DNA from: Nitrospirota bacterium
GTDB taxonomy: Bacteria; Nitrospirota; Thermodesulfovibrionia; Thermodesulfovibrionales; Dissulfurispiraceae
Assembly: GCA_040752355.1 (NCBI GenBank)
Contig: JBFMHE010000009.1
Coordinates: forward strand, 1 to 64,000
Length of the DNA stretch: 64,000 nucleotides
Reading direction: 5' to 3'
The position numbers and the translations under genes are program-made. This document shows positions 18,303 through 27,069 of this stretch, in pieces. The notes under the pieces are model-generated. The model was not told the origin of the DNA, searched no databases, and saw only the letters and a list, made by a program, of their open reading frames with translations. Position 1 is the stretch's first letter. Every line of letters starts with the position of its first letter.

Positions 18303-18797
18303 TTATCGCTCCCCCTCTTCTTTTTCCTGCAACAAAAGAAAGAATTGAAGATCTGCCTTATCTCTTTCTCTAACGCCCTGTTTGCTCCGGATCATGGTTT
18401 TCAGGTCGGCAATGGGAACAGGAATACCATCCAGGTCATATATCTCGATTCCGGCGTTCCGATAGGTTAAGTCCCCGACTTTACCGATCAGACCGATGAC
18501 TATCTCATCAGCGATTCTCACGACGGTATAGTTCCTTACATCGTCCGGGCGAACCTCCAGCGACGCCTTATCCTGCAAGAACGATAAGGCCTCTCTGATC
18601 CTCTCTATGTTCTCCTCGGTATCCTCTACAAGCAGGTCAATATCCTGCGTAGAACGGGGCAGCCCATAGTAGTTGACCGCCAGACCGCCTACCAGGATAT
18701 ACTTGGCGCCGGCCTTATTGAGATGCTCACATACGCTCTTGAGATCGTCTACTGTCGGCGGCGCTAAAGCAAAAGGAGAGAGCTTGCGCTCTCTCCT
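18303..18797 (-). pseudogene. 5'-truncated nucleotidyltransferase (AbiEii/MNT-like fold)
   Basis: Reading upstream from the TAA at 18303 gives a continuous frame to 18797 that encodes a nucleotidyltransferase fold: YILVGGLAVNYYGLPRSTQD followed by IDLLVE, i.e. the GG...DxD active-site pattern. IYDLDGIPVPIADLKTMIRSK follows near the C-terminus. Before it lies LAPPTVDDLKSVCEHLNKAG, but no ATG, GTG or TTG opens the frame, and an in-frame TGA lies at 18798-18800. The frame runs into the terminator hairpin of the upstream barrel gene. A TTG at 18578 could start a product lacking the active site. Such proteins occur in toxin-antitoxin or antibiotic-type nucleotidyltransferase families. I read it as a remnant cut by arrival of the cytochrome operon. 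Confidence 0.65.
18771..18796 (-). terminator. Rho-independent terminator of the MtrB-like operon
   Basis: A perfect 9-bp stem GGAGAGAGC / GCTCTCTCC (18775-18783 with 18788-18796) with loop TTGC is followed on the minus strand by TTTT, 50 nt after the barrel gene stop. Confidence 0.8.
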
Positions 18798-18847
18798 TCA
18801 GGGAGGGTCAGGAAATGAGCCATGCTCATTCCTGGCGGGAAAGCACC

Positions 18848-21031
18848 CTAGAACTTGTAGGCGACCGTGGCGAAGACCACGTTGGCGTTGTACGACTGAT
18901 CCGCGTAGGCGCCGGTCAAGAACGTATTCGGTGTAGCAATAGGGAAGGCGAATATGTATCCGTCAAGCGTTGCGTCATTATACTTATACTGCTCATAAGC
19001 ATATCCCGCGGAGAGAGAAAACGCCTTTGTGACATTGAAGATGACCTTGGCTATGAAGAGGTCTTTCCGGTAGTCGTCCCAATTGTCGATATCGATGTTC
19101 TCGTTGGTGCGCCCCAGCGTAAGCGCATCGGCAAAGAAGTAGGTATAGTCCGCGGACCCGTCGGAATCCACATGGTTATACTGGAGCTGAAGCGTCAGCT
19201 TCCTGGGAATGAGATAGATGTCGGTAGCGGCTCCGTAGTCGTAGCTCTCGTTGACCTGCGTAACGTCCCAGTTAAATACAGGGCCCCCCGGAGGAGGCGG
19301 AGGAACCAGCACCACAGGCGGGACGGTCGGATCCATCAAGCCGGCATCCGCATTGAAAGGAGCCTGGCGCTGGAATTGATACAGCTTGGTCCTTTCGTAG
19401 TCGAAGTAGGCAAACAACCGTGCAAATCTCCCTATGGCGTAATCCGCATCGACATTGAATTCATACCTCTTGTCATCATGCAGACCGAACACCGTATCCT
19501 TATAGTCCGACTTTTTGTATTGGAACCCGAATCCCACGTTAAGAGCTTCCAGGGGATACAGCTCAACCGACGCCCGGTACGTATCCCTGTCCTGCGGCCC
19601 TGCATCGAACCTCCTCAGGAAAGGCTCGACCACATCTGCAACGTCCTGCTCTGCCTGAACACCCGTAACGACCGTCAACTGCCCGTGCTCCGCATCCCTT
19701 TCGAGCCGCTCGTACCCTGCCCTGACAGTCAGGAAGTCGAGCCCGGTCCACCGCGCGTCGATCGAGTAGATGTCGTCCTCGGTCTCCGGGAGGTCCTCCC
19801 TGCTCCTGTTGGTCTTCACATATTTGTAGGCAGGAGTAATATGGAAATTCGCCGGCAGCCTGAAGCCGAGCTCGATGCCGGCGCTGTTTTTATGATAGTC
19901 GAAAAGCCGGTTCGTAAGAGTGACGCCGCTCCCGCTGTCGGTATGGGTTATCCTGTCGGACTTGTTTTCCCATTCATAATACCGGTAGAAGAGCTTGGTA
20001 TCCAGGAAGCGTACAGGACGCGATGTCAGGGCAAAAGCGTAATTCTGGGTATCGATCTTCCCGTCAAACGTAGTCCTTCCTCCGTAATCGACGCTCGCAG
20101 CAGCACCTTCAAAAACATAGGAGGTAATAAGCAGCGGGTTTGACTCTTTTCTCGAAAAGCCGAGATTGACATCGAACTTGCTGTTGAAGGGGAGATTGAC
20201 TGCTCCTTTAAAACTTCCCTTGTAATACTCGTTGCCGGGCGGAAGACTCGTATTGTCGACGCCGCCGGTCACCGGGTGCTGAAAGCTCAACACCTCGTTG
20301 TCATTGTCGAAGTTGCTGTACAGGAAGCTCACCGATGCATACAGGGGCTTCCTCGAGTAGCCCGCCTCTGCTTTCAAGGTATTGGTCACATAGTCGATCG
20401 GCGCCGGAAGCTCTACAGCCCCCTGTCCCGGGGTGCCTGTTGAGGCGGCCGTCGGTCTTATGCCGTCCCGCTCTTCCCTCGCTGCCGAGACATCGAAGAA
20501 AAACGGTCTTATCGCGTCGAGTCGTATACCGCCGCCGTACTGTTTACGCTTCAGGGAGTAATCAAAGGCATTCCATGCGTCAGCTATCGTGACATCACCG
20601 GGGGCAAGAGGGATAGGCGCTCCGGTGAGGCTCCCCGTGCCGATGCCTGAATAGAAACTCCGCGCTCCATAGGTGATGTTATGAGGAATCTCATCGTAGA
20701 AAAAATCGTATTTGAATTTCCCCCATATGCCGCCGCTGAGATCGTACCGCTGGTTGTCGAAGCCCCAATCTTCGCTGTTATGGGCATAGCCGAAATTCGC
20801 CGCTTTGAGATCGAAGTAGTATCTCCCGCTTTCGTAGCCGAGCCGGATGTCGCCGTACACGCCGTCCTGGGTGTCCCGGTACTCATTGAACTTCGCCTCG
20901 CTGCCGTTCACCTCCGTGAGCATGCCGGTCACACTGATGCCGCCTTCCATCTTCTTTTCCTCAGCGACAGCATTCGACGAGAGCGTCATGAGCCCTAGTA
21001 TGATTGCAAGGGTAATCAACGTTGTTTTCAT
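18848..21031 (-). CDS. MtrB/PioB-family outer-membrane beta-barrel (copy 1)
   Basis: 727-aa barrel of the MtrB/PioB decaheme-associated family, which sheathes a periplasmic decaheme cytochrome in the outer membrane for electron transfer. A Sec signal peptide (MKTTLITLAIILGLMTLSSNAVA) is visible. Family features are FNEYRDTQDGVYGDIRLGYESGRYYFDL, the EIPHNITYGARSFYSGIG segment, periodic amphipathic strands with aromatic girdles, and a terminal Phe (VAYKF). The N-terminal CXXC of Shewanella MtrB is absent. It is last in a four-gene operon, 13 nt after the copy 1 cytochrome, and is paralogous to the barrel at 22197-24350. Confidence 0.88.
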   Translation of the reverse strand: MKTTLITLAIILGLMTLSSNAVAEEKKMEGGISVTGMLTEVNGSEAKFNEYRDTQDGVYGDIRLGYESGRYYFDLKAANFGYAHNSEDWGFDNQRYDLSGGIWGKFKYDFFYDEIPHNITYGARSFYSGIGTGSLTGAPIPLAPGDVTIADAWNAFDYSLKRKQYGGGIRLDAIRPFFFDVSAAREERDGIRPTAASTGTPGQGAVELPAPIDYVTNTLKAEAGYSRKPLYASVSFLYSNFDNDNEVLSFQHPVTGGVDNTSLPPGNEYYKGSFKGAVNLPFNSKFDVNLGFSRKESNPLLITSYVFEGAAASVDYGGRTTFDGKIDTQNYAFALTSRPVRFLDTKLFYRYYEWENKSDRITHTDSGSGVTLTNRLFDYHKNSAGIELGFRLPANFHITPAYKYVKTNRSREDLPETEDDIYSIDARWTGLDFLTVRAGYERLERDAEHGQLTVVTGVQAEQDVADVVEPFLRRFDAGPQDRDTYRASVELYPLEALNVGFGFQYKKSDYKDTVFGLHDDKRYEFNVDADYAIGRFARLFAYFDYERTKLYQFQRQAPFNADAGLMDPTVPPVVLVPPPPPGGPVFNWDVTQVNESYDYGAATDIYLIPRKLTLQLQYNHVDSDGSADYTYFFADALTLGRTNENIDIDNWDDYRKDLFIAKVIFNVTKAFSLSAGYAYEQYKYNDATLDGYIFAFPIATPNTFLTGAYADQSYNANVVFATVAYKF

Positions 21032-21044
21032 TTCATCACCTCCC

Positions 21045-21983
21045 CTATCTCACGAACCGCAGGCCATGCGTCCCGGGCCCGTTGCTTCCGTGAATGTTCG
21101 TGTGGCAGTTCAGGCAGCTCCGGCCGACGAGCTTATTCGATATGGGAACAGTAACGCCGGGAGGCTTGATGAAGGCATCGGCCTGCGTGTATGCAGTCGC
21201 CGGATGGCCGCTCCATTCGTGGCAGCTCTGGCAGAGCTGCGGCAGTTTCTTATCGAGAAGCCGGTTATGGTTGCTGCCGTGGGGAGTGTGGCAGGTCAGG
21301 CAGTTCTCTTCGACCGGGGGATGCTCCCACATGAAGGGGCCGCGCATTTCTGCATGGCACTTATAACAGAGCTCGTTGACCGTGTCGGCCTTGATCATCT
21401 TCGGGTTCATGGTCCCGTGGGTATCGTGGCAGCTCGTGCACATCACTTTTCCCTCACGTATGGGGTGGTGCGACTGTTTATTAACCTGAAAGTTGATGCT
21501 CCGGTGGCAATCGAAGCAGAGGTCGGGCTCCGGTCCTCTCAGGTTCTCGTCGCCGCCGAAATGCGATGAATGGCACTGGTCGCAGGAGACGCCTGACGAC
21601 TGGTGCTCGCTCAGGTTCCAGAAGGCGAGATGCCTGGAGTCCTCGTGGCAGGACAGGCACTGTGCCGACTTCTTCTCGGCAGCAACGCCCCGTTCGAACG
21701 TGAAGATACCGGTGCCTCTCCCGCCGCCTTTCTGAACATGTTCCGCTCCGGGCCCATGGCACGACTCGCAGCCGAAGCTGCTGGCAGGGGTGCCGGGCAC
21801 CGCCTTTTTGCCATGCACCGAGCGCGCATAGCTTTCGTAGTACGCCTCATGGCAGCCCCTGCAGGTTTCGGAGCCGACATAGCCCGCCTTGCCCGCCGTA
21901 TCGCGCTGCGACAAGGCGCTCCCCGAAAAGATGACCAGCGAGGAGAGAAATATGACCAGCAACAAGATTACCTTTTTCATCAT
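21045..21983 (-). CDS. DmsE/MtrA-type periplasmic decaheme c-type cytochrome (copy 1)
   Basis: 312 aa with a Sec signal peptide (KKVILLLVIFLSSLVIFSGSALS) and ten CXXCH heme-binding motifs: CRGCH, CESCH, CLSCH, CDQCH, CFDCH, CTSCH, CYKCH, CLTCH, CQSCH and CLNCH. The number, spacing and SSVSCDQCH-like segments match DmsE/MtrA/PioA proteins, which pass electrons across the outer membrane inside an MtrB-like barrel. Paired ATGs at 21983 and 21980 follow GAGGGGG. The barrel gene follows after 13 nt. Maturation needs a cytochrome c assembly system that is not encoded in the window. Confidence 0.93.
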   Translation of the reverse strand: MMKKVILLLVIFLSSLVIFSGSALSQRDTAGKAGYVGSETCRGCHEAYYESYARSVHGKKAVPGTPASSFGCESCHGPGAEHVQKGGGRGTGIFTFERGVAAEKKSAQCLSCHEDSRHLAFWNLSEHQSSGVSCDQCHSSHFGGDENLRGPEPDLCFDCHRSINFQVNKQSHHPIREGKVMCTSCHDTHGTMNPKMIKADTVNELCYKCHAEMRGPFMWEHPPVEENCLTCHTPHGSNHNRLLDKKLPQLCQSCHEWSGHPATAYTQADAFIKPPGVTVPISNKLVGRSCLNCHTNIHGSNGPGTHGLRFVR

Positions 21984-22143
21984 CAACCCCCTCGAGCGCA
22001 CAAAGTTTCCCTGTCCGGTTTTTCATCAAACCGGCATAGTCGTTCATCAACGATGTCGTCAGTGATTTTTAAGGAACCGCTACTTTAAATCTTAGCAAAG
22101 GTTTGTAGCTTGTCAAGAAATTTTTATCGGCGGGTAAAAACCA

Positions 22144-22173
22144 AAAAGGAGAGGGCCGGAGCCCTCTCCTTTT
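22144..22173 (-). terminator. Strong hairpin between the two cytochrome-barrel pairs
   Basis: The arms AAAGGAGAGGGC and GCCCTCTCCTTT with loop CGGA lie 24 nt after the copy 2 barrel stop and are flanked by A/T runs on both sides. It would end or attenuate transcription from the first pair into the second. Confidence 0.8.
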
Positions 22174-22196
22174 GCAGGGGACTGCCGGAATGGCTG

Positions 22197-24350
22197 CTAG
22201 AACTTGTACACCAATCCTGCGAAGAGTATGTTCGCCCTGTATGACGGTGCGCTGTAGGCCCCGGTTAATGTGCTCACATTCGCCTCCGCGGTACCGTAGG
22301 AGTACTGATATCCATCTACAGCGATATCGTTATAGGTGAACTTCTCGTAAGCGTACCCCCCGGTTATGCCGAGCCTTTTGCTGACAGCATACTTCGCTTT
22401 CACGCTGAACGCAGTCTTCCTGTAGTCATCCCAGTTCGAAATATCACTAGTTTGGGGAGGCGGCCCATCAAAGAAGGAAAAATCCGCAAACCCGTCCGAC
22501 TTCATACGATCAAACTGCACATTGAAGACTAACGTTTGTGGGATCGCGTCTATTTCAGCGCCTATACCGTAATTATAGGTCTTGTCCTTCTGATCCAGTC
22601 GCCACGTATACTGATACGTAGTGGTATTGGTAAAGAAACTGGCGGCGTTCGGATCGAGGCCCGCACTTGAGGTGCTCGCGCGTTGCACCTGTGATACCTT
22701 TGTCTCCTCGTACTCTACATAGCCGCTCACCGCAATAAAACTGTTTATTCTCCAATCAGCATCTATACCGTACTCATTCGTCTTATCATCTCTCAGGCCA
22801 AGGACGGTATCGGTGAATTCGGATTTCTTGTTTTTGTAATGCAGACCGAAGCTAAGTGTGTCCAATGGATAGATATCAATCGATGCCTTATAGGTATCAC
22901 GATCCATTGGAGCGGCATCGAAACGCCTGATATACGGCTCTACAACATCTGCAGCAGCCTGGTCGGTTGCAAAGAGGGTTTCCGTTCTCCCTTTCGTAGA
23001 CTGCCTGTCCAGCCTCTCATACCCGACCTTCGCGGTCATAAAGTCCACGCCGCTCCACTTCAAATCCACTGCATAGATGTTATCGGTCGTCTCGGGCAAA
23101 TCCGTCCTGTTCCTCTTGGTGTTCAGACGCGAATAGGCCGGCGTCAAGGAGAACTTGGCCGGGAGCTTGACATCGAGCTCCACTCCGTAGCTCCTTTTCT
23201 CGTAATCAAAGAGGTGGTTAAAAAATTGGCTTCCGCCGTTGACGTTAGAATCTGTGTGACCAATCTCGTCGGACTTGTTCTTTTTATCGTAGTACTTGTA
23301 AAATGCTTTTGCGCCGAGAAAACCCACTGGTCGTGAGGTAAGGACAAAAGAGTAACTATTAGCAGTGAGCTTACCGTCAAATTCCGAATCGGTTAAAGTA
23401 ACCTCCTGAATGCCGCCAGCGACATCTCTTACCCAGTAGCTTTTGGTGGCATTCAACATGGGGAACGCGAAGTCCGATCTTGTATCTGAACGGGCAATAT
23501 TGACATTCAAGGCGCTGTAGAGGGGAAGCTTTACTACACCTTTGAAGCTGTAATTATGGTACTTGTTATCTGGCGGGAGCGTTAAATAGTCGTCTCGCGT
23601 AGCATTCAAGGTGTTAATGCTATTCGGATTCACAAAGAATAATTTATCCTGCTCATTCGAAAACTCACTGTAGAAGTACGCAAATGAAAAGAACACGGGA
23701 TTCTTTGCATATCCTACTTCGGCCTTGAGGCTGTTCGTTACATAGTCAACCGGCTCCGGGATCTCTGCAAAGAACGAACCGCCTCCGGTTCTCAATGCTA
23801 CCCCGGCAGGCTTGATGCCGTCACGATCTTCTCTGGCGTAGGATAGATCAAGGTAAAGCGGTTTCAACACATCCAGTTTAACGCCTGCTTCGAACTGCTT
23901 TCTGTCTACCGAGTAATCAAAAAAATTGGTGGGATCTGCATTCGCTGGCACCAGAACAGCGCCGGTCGTCAGCCTGTATGTTCCGGCCCCGCTGAAGATT
24001 GTTCTGGCATTATAGGTAATATTATGGGGAATTTCATTGTACTTGAGATAGAACTTGAATTTTCCCCACATGCCGCTTTCAAGCTTGTAGCTCTGGGTAT
24101 CGTACGCTATATCACCTGCATTGAATTTCATGAAATACCGGTTGTTGTCGTACTTCAGGCGGATATCTCCATACACTCCGTCCTGGAGATCCCGGTATTC
24201 ATTGAACTTCGCCTCGTTTCCGTCCACATTCACAAGCTTCCCGACAGCCTTGATCTCGCCGCTCAAGGGCTTCGCTTCATCTGCATAGGCTCCGGTGCTC
24301 AGCAAGAAGAGCGCGCAGAGAACTGCCGTATATGTTAATATCTTTTTCAT
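22197..24350 (-). CDS. MtrB/PioB-family outer-membrane beta-barrel (copy 2)
   Basis: 717-aa barrel with a signal peptide (KKILTYTAVLCALFLLSTGAYA). It aligns end to end with copy 1: FNEYRDLQDGVYGDIRLKYDNNRYF, KFYLKYNEIPHNITYNAR, RPVGFLGAKAFYKYYDKKNKSDE, DLPETTDNIYAVDLKWSGVDF and a terminal VYKF. It has no CXXC. AGGAGG precedes the ATG at 24350. The base composition looks slightly more AT-rich than copy 1. It partners the decaheme cytochrome 11 nt upstream. Direction of electron flow (metal reduction or oxidation, or DMSO-type respiration) cannot be told from sequence. Confidence 0.88.
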   Translation of the reverse strand: MKKILTYTAVLCALFLLSTGAYADEAKPLSGEIKAVGKLVNVDGNEAKFNEYRDLQDGVYGDIRLKYDNNRYFMKFNAGDIAYDTQSYKLESGMWGKFKFYLKYNEIPHNITYNARTIFSGAGTYRLTTGAVLVPANADPTNFFDYSVDRKQFEAGVKLDVLKPLYLDLSYAREDRDGIKPAGVALRTGGGSFFAEIPEPVDYVTNSLKAEVGYAKNPVFFSFAYFYSEFSNEQDKLFFVNPNSINTLNATRDDYLTLPPDNKYHNYSFKGVVKLPLYSALNVNIARSDTRSDFAFPMLNATKSYWVRDVAGGIQEVTLTDSEFDGKLTANSYSFVLTSRPVGFLGAKAFYKYYDKKNKSDEIGHTDSNVNGGSQFFNHLFDYEKRSYGVELDVKLPAKFSLTPAYSRLNTKRNRTDLPETTDNIYAVDLKWSGVDFMTAKVGYERLDRQSTKGRTETLFATDQAAADVVEPYIRRFDAAPMDRDTYKASIDIYPLDTLSFGLHYKNKKSEFTDTVLGLRDDKTNEYGIDADWRINSFIAVSGYVEYEETKVSQVQRASTSSAGLDPNAASFFTNTTTYQYTWRLDQKDKTYNYGIGAEIDAIPQTLVFNVQFDRMKSDGFADFSFFDGPPPQTSDISNWDDYRKTAFSVKAKYAVSKRLGITGGYAYEKFTYNDIAVDGYQYSYGTAEANVSTLTGAYSAPSYRANILFAGLVYKF

Positions 24351-24361
24351 TCCCGTTCCTC

Positions 24362-25282
24362 CTATCTGGTGAATTTAGGGCCTCTTCTGCCGACTCCGAA
24401 GCCACCATGGATGTTCGTATGGCAGTTGAGGCACGAGCGTGCGACCAGCTTGTTCCTGCTCGATAACGACCCTGCCCCTCCGAAGCCGAACTCAGCTGTA
24501 TAAGGAACACCGGGATGCTGGGTCCAGTCGTGACAGCTCTGGCAGATATTAGGCATCTTCTTTGTCAGGAGCTTGTTATGATTGCTGCCGTGTGCCGTGT
24601 GACAGATCATACAGTTCTCCTCGACCGGAGGATGCTCGAACATATACGGACCCCTCTTCTCTGCATGACATTTGTAGCAGAGCTCGTTCACGGTATCCGC
24701 CTTCACCATTTTCGGGCCGAAGGAGCCGTGCGGGTCGTGGCAGTCGCTGCACGAGACCTTCCCCTCTTTTATAGGATGATGGGACTGCTTGTTCGTCTGG
24801 TGCCTTATGTCGCGGTGGCAGCTGTTGCAGAGCTCGGTCTGTTTTTCCTTCAGGCCTTTGTAGCCGCCGCCGTGGCCGGAATGGCACTGATCGCAGGAGA
24901 CGCCGGCGGATTTGTGTTTGCTCATATTCCAGAACGCAAGGTGCCTGGATTCCTCGTGGCAGGAGAGGCATTGAGCCGATTTCGCCTTCGCCTTTTCCTT
25001 CCGGTCGAAACTGATAATGCCGGTATCCTTTCCGCCGCCCTTTTCCACATGGGCGGCGCCGGAGCCGTGGCAGGACTCGCAGCCCGCGCCCGTTGCCGGG
25101 CTGCCGGGAATGGACTTCTTCGCATGGATCGAGTGCGCATAGCTTTCGTACGCCGCCTCGTGGCACCCTTTACAGGTATCGGCGCCTGCATAACCTTTGC
25201 CGCCTTCAGCAGCACTTTGAGATGAAAAAGCCATCGTGCAGACCAGCAGCAGGATGGGTACGACCGGTAAGAAGCGTTTCAT
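24362..25282 (-). CDS. DmsE/MtrA-type periplasmic decaheme c-type cytochrome (copy 2)
   Basis: 306 aa with a signal peptide (RFLPVVPILLLVCTMAFSSQSAA) and ten CXXCH motifs: CKGCH, CESCH, CLSCH, CDQCH, CNSCH, CSDCH, CYKCH, CMICH, CQSCH and CLNCH, in the same order and context as copy 1. AAGGAGG lies 7 nt before the ATG. It is the first gene of the four-gene operon. About 80-100 nt upstream is a CRP/FNR-type palindrome (25363-25378), pointing to respiratory control. No extracellular MtrC-like multiheme protein is visible nearby, as in PioAB/MtoAB-type systems. Confidence 0.93.
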   Translation of the reverse strand: MKRFLPVVPILLLVCTMAFSSQSAAEGGKGYAGADTCKGCHEAAYESYAHSIHAKKSIPGSPATGAGCESCHGSGAAHVEKGGGKDTGIISFDRKEKAKAKSAQCLSCHEESRHLAFWNMSKHKSAGVSCDQCHSGHGGGYKGLKEKQTELCNSCHRDIRHQTNKQSHHPIKEGKVSCSDCHDPHGSFGPKMVKADTVNELCYKCHAEKRGPYMFEHPPVEENCMICHTAHGSNHNKLLTKKMPNICQSCHDWTQHPGVPYTAEFGFGGAGSLSSRNKLVARSCLNCHTNIHGGFGVGRRGPKFTR

Positions 25283-25582
25283 ACACTGCCTCCTTTGCAG
25301 ATTTCACCGCTATCAATTGAAAGCACGTCCATGCATGCCCTTCTTGCAGAGGCCACTCTCTTGTGACCTGCATCACTAATCCGTTATCGACTTAAATTCA
25401 TTTCTCTTGAATTAAGTGTTTGTTTTATATCTCTAAATATATATCCAGGAGAACATGTGGCAATCGCAACTTTAGGGTAAGCTCTGACCGCCTTGCATGG
25501 ACATCCGGGGAGATTTCGGAGACATAGAGGGCTTGAGGAAGGGAGAGGCAGTGTGGGGGTGCGGACTAAGAGCGGTGAGATG
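25283..25582. other. Intergenic region upstream of the cytochrome operon
   Basis: 300 nt between the cytochrome start and the bioD stop. It holds the CRP/FNR-like palindrome (25363-25378) and an AT-rich stretch (25381-25450). A tiny plus-strand frame MWQSQL (25456-25476) has AGGAGA before it but is unlikely to be meaningful. The strand and function of the remainder are unclear. Confidence 0.4.
25363..25378. promoter_or_regulatory. CRP/FNR-superfamily operator upstream of the decaheme operon
   Basis: TGTGA-CCTGCA-TCACT: only one position departs from the TGTGA-N6-TCACA consensus. It is centred about 88 nt upstream of the first cytochrome start. A second, perfect copy of this consensus lies at 41640-41655 in front of the secreted-protein pair. 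Confidence 0.6.
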
Positions 25583-26329
25583 CTATGTACGCCCGAGAAG
25601 GCTCGCGGCGAGGGAGTCGCCGGCCGTGAGCGCGAGGGTATCGAGGATACCTCTGGTGATGCCCTCGATATAAGGGACCGTCCCGAGGATGGGTACGGGA
25701 CAGAGCTCGCGCAGGGCATCGGGATTCGTTTTTTCGGCTATGCCGCCGGCGCCGGGGGAGGAGTAATTGATGATGACGCCGAGCACGTTCAGCCCTTCGC
25801 TCAGGGCGTGCTCCACGGTGAGGAGGGTATGGTTGATCGTGCCGAGGGTCGCCCGCGCGACGATGACGAGGGGCAGCTCCATATCCCTGGCGAGATCTCT
25901 CATGAAATAAGGCGACCCATGATGCGGAGCGGGAAGTGGTGAGGCGTCCCGTGCGATCGGCACGAGCAGGCCGCCCGCTCCCTCGACGACGAGGAATTCG
26001 TAACGCTTCGAGAGGGCCTCGTAAGCGCTCATTACCCTGGAGAGGTCGACCGGCTTTTCCTCCAGTTCCGCGGCCACCAGGGGAGCGAGGGGATAGCGGA
26101 ACCGGAGCGGCGTCACCAGGTCAATGGAGTCATCCGCCTCGGCCATGGCCCTGAGATAGGTCCCGTCCTTCGGCATAAGGGCGCCATAGATCGATTCGCA
26201 TCCCGTCTCTATCGGCTTCATCACGCCGGCGCGAACGCCCCGCTGCCGGAGCAGCCGGATGACAAGCGCGGCTATAATGGTTTTTCCCACGCCGGTATCC
26301 GTGCCGGTTATGAAGACACCCTTTTTCAT
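25583..26329 (-). CDS. bioD: Dethiobiotin synthetase
   Basis: ATP-dependent carboxylation of 7,8-diaminopelargonate to dethiobiotin, the penultimate step of biotin synthesis. In 248 aa: MKKGVFITGTDTGVGKT (P-loop), KPIETG with the substrate-binding lysine, VVEGAGGLLVP, and ATLGTINHTLLTVEHA. The ATG at 26329 overlaps the stop of the HAD gene (ATGA), so it is translated from the same mRNA. bioA, bioB and bioF are not in the window. Confidence 0.95.
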   Translation of the reverse strand: MKKGVFITGTDTGVGKTIIAALVIRLLRQRGVRAGVMKPIETGCESIYGALMPKDGTYLRAMAEADDSIDLVTPLRFRYPLAPLVAAELEEKPVDLSRVMSAYEALSKRYEFLVVEGAGGLLVPIARDASPLPAPHHGSPYFMRDLARDMELPLVIVARATLGTINHTLLTVEHALSEGLNVLGVIINYSSPGAGGIAEKTNPDALRELCPVPILGTVPYIEGITRGILDTLALTAGDSLAASLLGRT

Positions 26330-27069
26330 TGCGCTCTCTCTTCCTCCAATCCCTTCAGGGCAGCGGCGAGCTCATGGTAATGGTCGAACCCTCCGTCCGC
26401 CTCGATGCCGTCATAGCGCATCGACTCGGGCCTGAAGAGGAGGCACCGCATACCCGCCCTCTTTGCACCGACGAGGTCGCGCGAAGGGTTATCCCCGATG
26501 TAGACCGCCTCGCCCGGGGGGACGCCCAGCCGCTCCAGCGCAGCGGTGAACAGGCGGGCGTCGGGCTTCCTGAAGCCGAGCCGCGACGAGAGCAGTACGG
26601 CGCCGAAGAGCCGGTCGAGGCCGCACATCGCCATCTCGGGCTCGGTGAAGACCCACTGGGCATCGGAGACGAGCGCCGTCCTGTAGCGCTTCGTAAGGTC
26701 GTGGAGCGTGTCGTAGCAGCCGTCGTAGAGACCGAAATTCCTGATCGTCAATGCCCTGAAGAGCACGGCCGTATCGACGATCGTGCTCTTCGCATAGCAG
26801 CTTTTTCCGTACTGGCCGTACCGGCCGTACCGGTGCATGAGGTCCGAGAATATCTTGTAGACATCGACTTCGGGATGCTGCTCCCCGCTCTCCTCCTGGC
26901 ATTTCTTCACGCCGGCGAAATACGCGGCCTTCAGCTCGCCGGGAGCGATCTTCACCGCGTGGTACGCAAGATACCGGGCGAGCGTTTCATAGACCACCGG
27001 ATCGTGCTCATCCGTGGTGATGTCGATGATCGTGCGGTAGAGGTCGAAGAGCACCGCCCTGATTACCAC
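26326..27069 (-). CDS. HAD-superfamily hydrolase
   Basis: 247-aa haloacid-dehalogenase-fold enzyme. Motif I reads FDLYRT, so the second Asp of DxDxT is Tyr, as in dehalogenase-like members. Motif III is in GFRKPDARLF and motif IV in YIGDNPSRDLVGAKRAGM. The start is GTG at 27069, overlapping the upstream phosphotransferase stop by 7 nt; GGAGGG lies a little further upstream. It sits between a small-molecule phosphotransferase and bioD in a coupled operon. The substrate is unknown; a sugar- or nucleotide-phosphate role is possible. Confidence 0.8.
   Translation of the reverse strand: MVIRAVLFDLYRTIIDITTDEHDPVVYETLARYLAYHAVKIAPGELKAAYFAGVKKCQEESGEQHPEVDVYKIFSDLMHRYGRYGQYGKSCYAKSTIVDTAVLFRALTIRNFGLYDGCYDTLHDLTKRYRTALVSDAQWVFTEPEMAMCGLDRLFGAVLLSSRLGFRKPDARLFTAALERLGVPPGEAVYIGDNPSRDLVGAKRAGMRCLLFRPESMRYDGIEADGGFDHYHELAAALKGLEEERAQ

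Noticed and set aside
18848-21031. Barrel as a TonB receptor or generic porin
   Set aside because: No plug domain or TonB box. The neighbouring decaheme cytochrome and EIPHNITYGAR-type motifs fit MtrB/PioB.
25456-25476. Leader peptide MWQSQL with AGGAGA upstream
   Set aside because: Too short, on the opposite strand to the nearby operons, and without attenuator-like structure.
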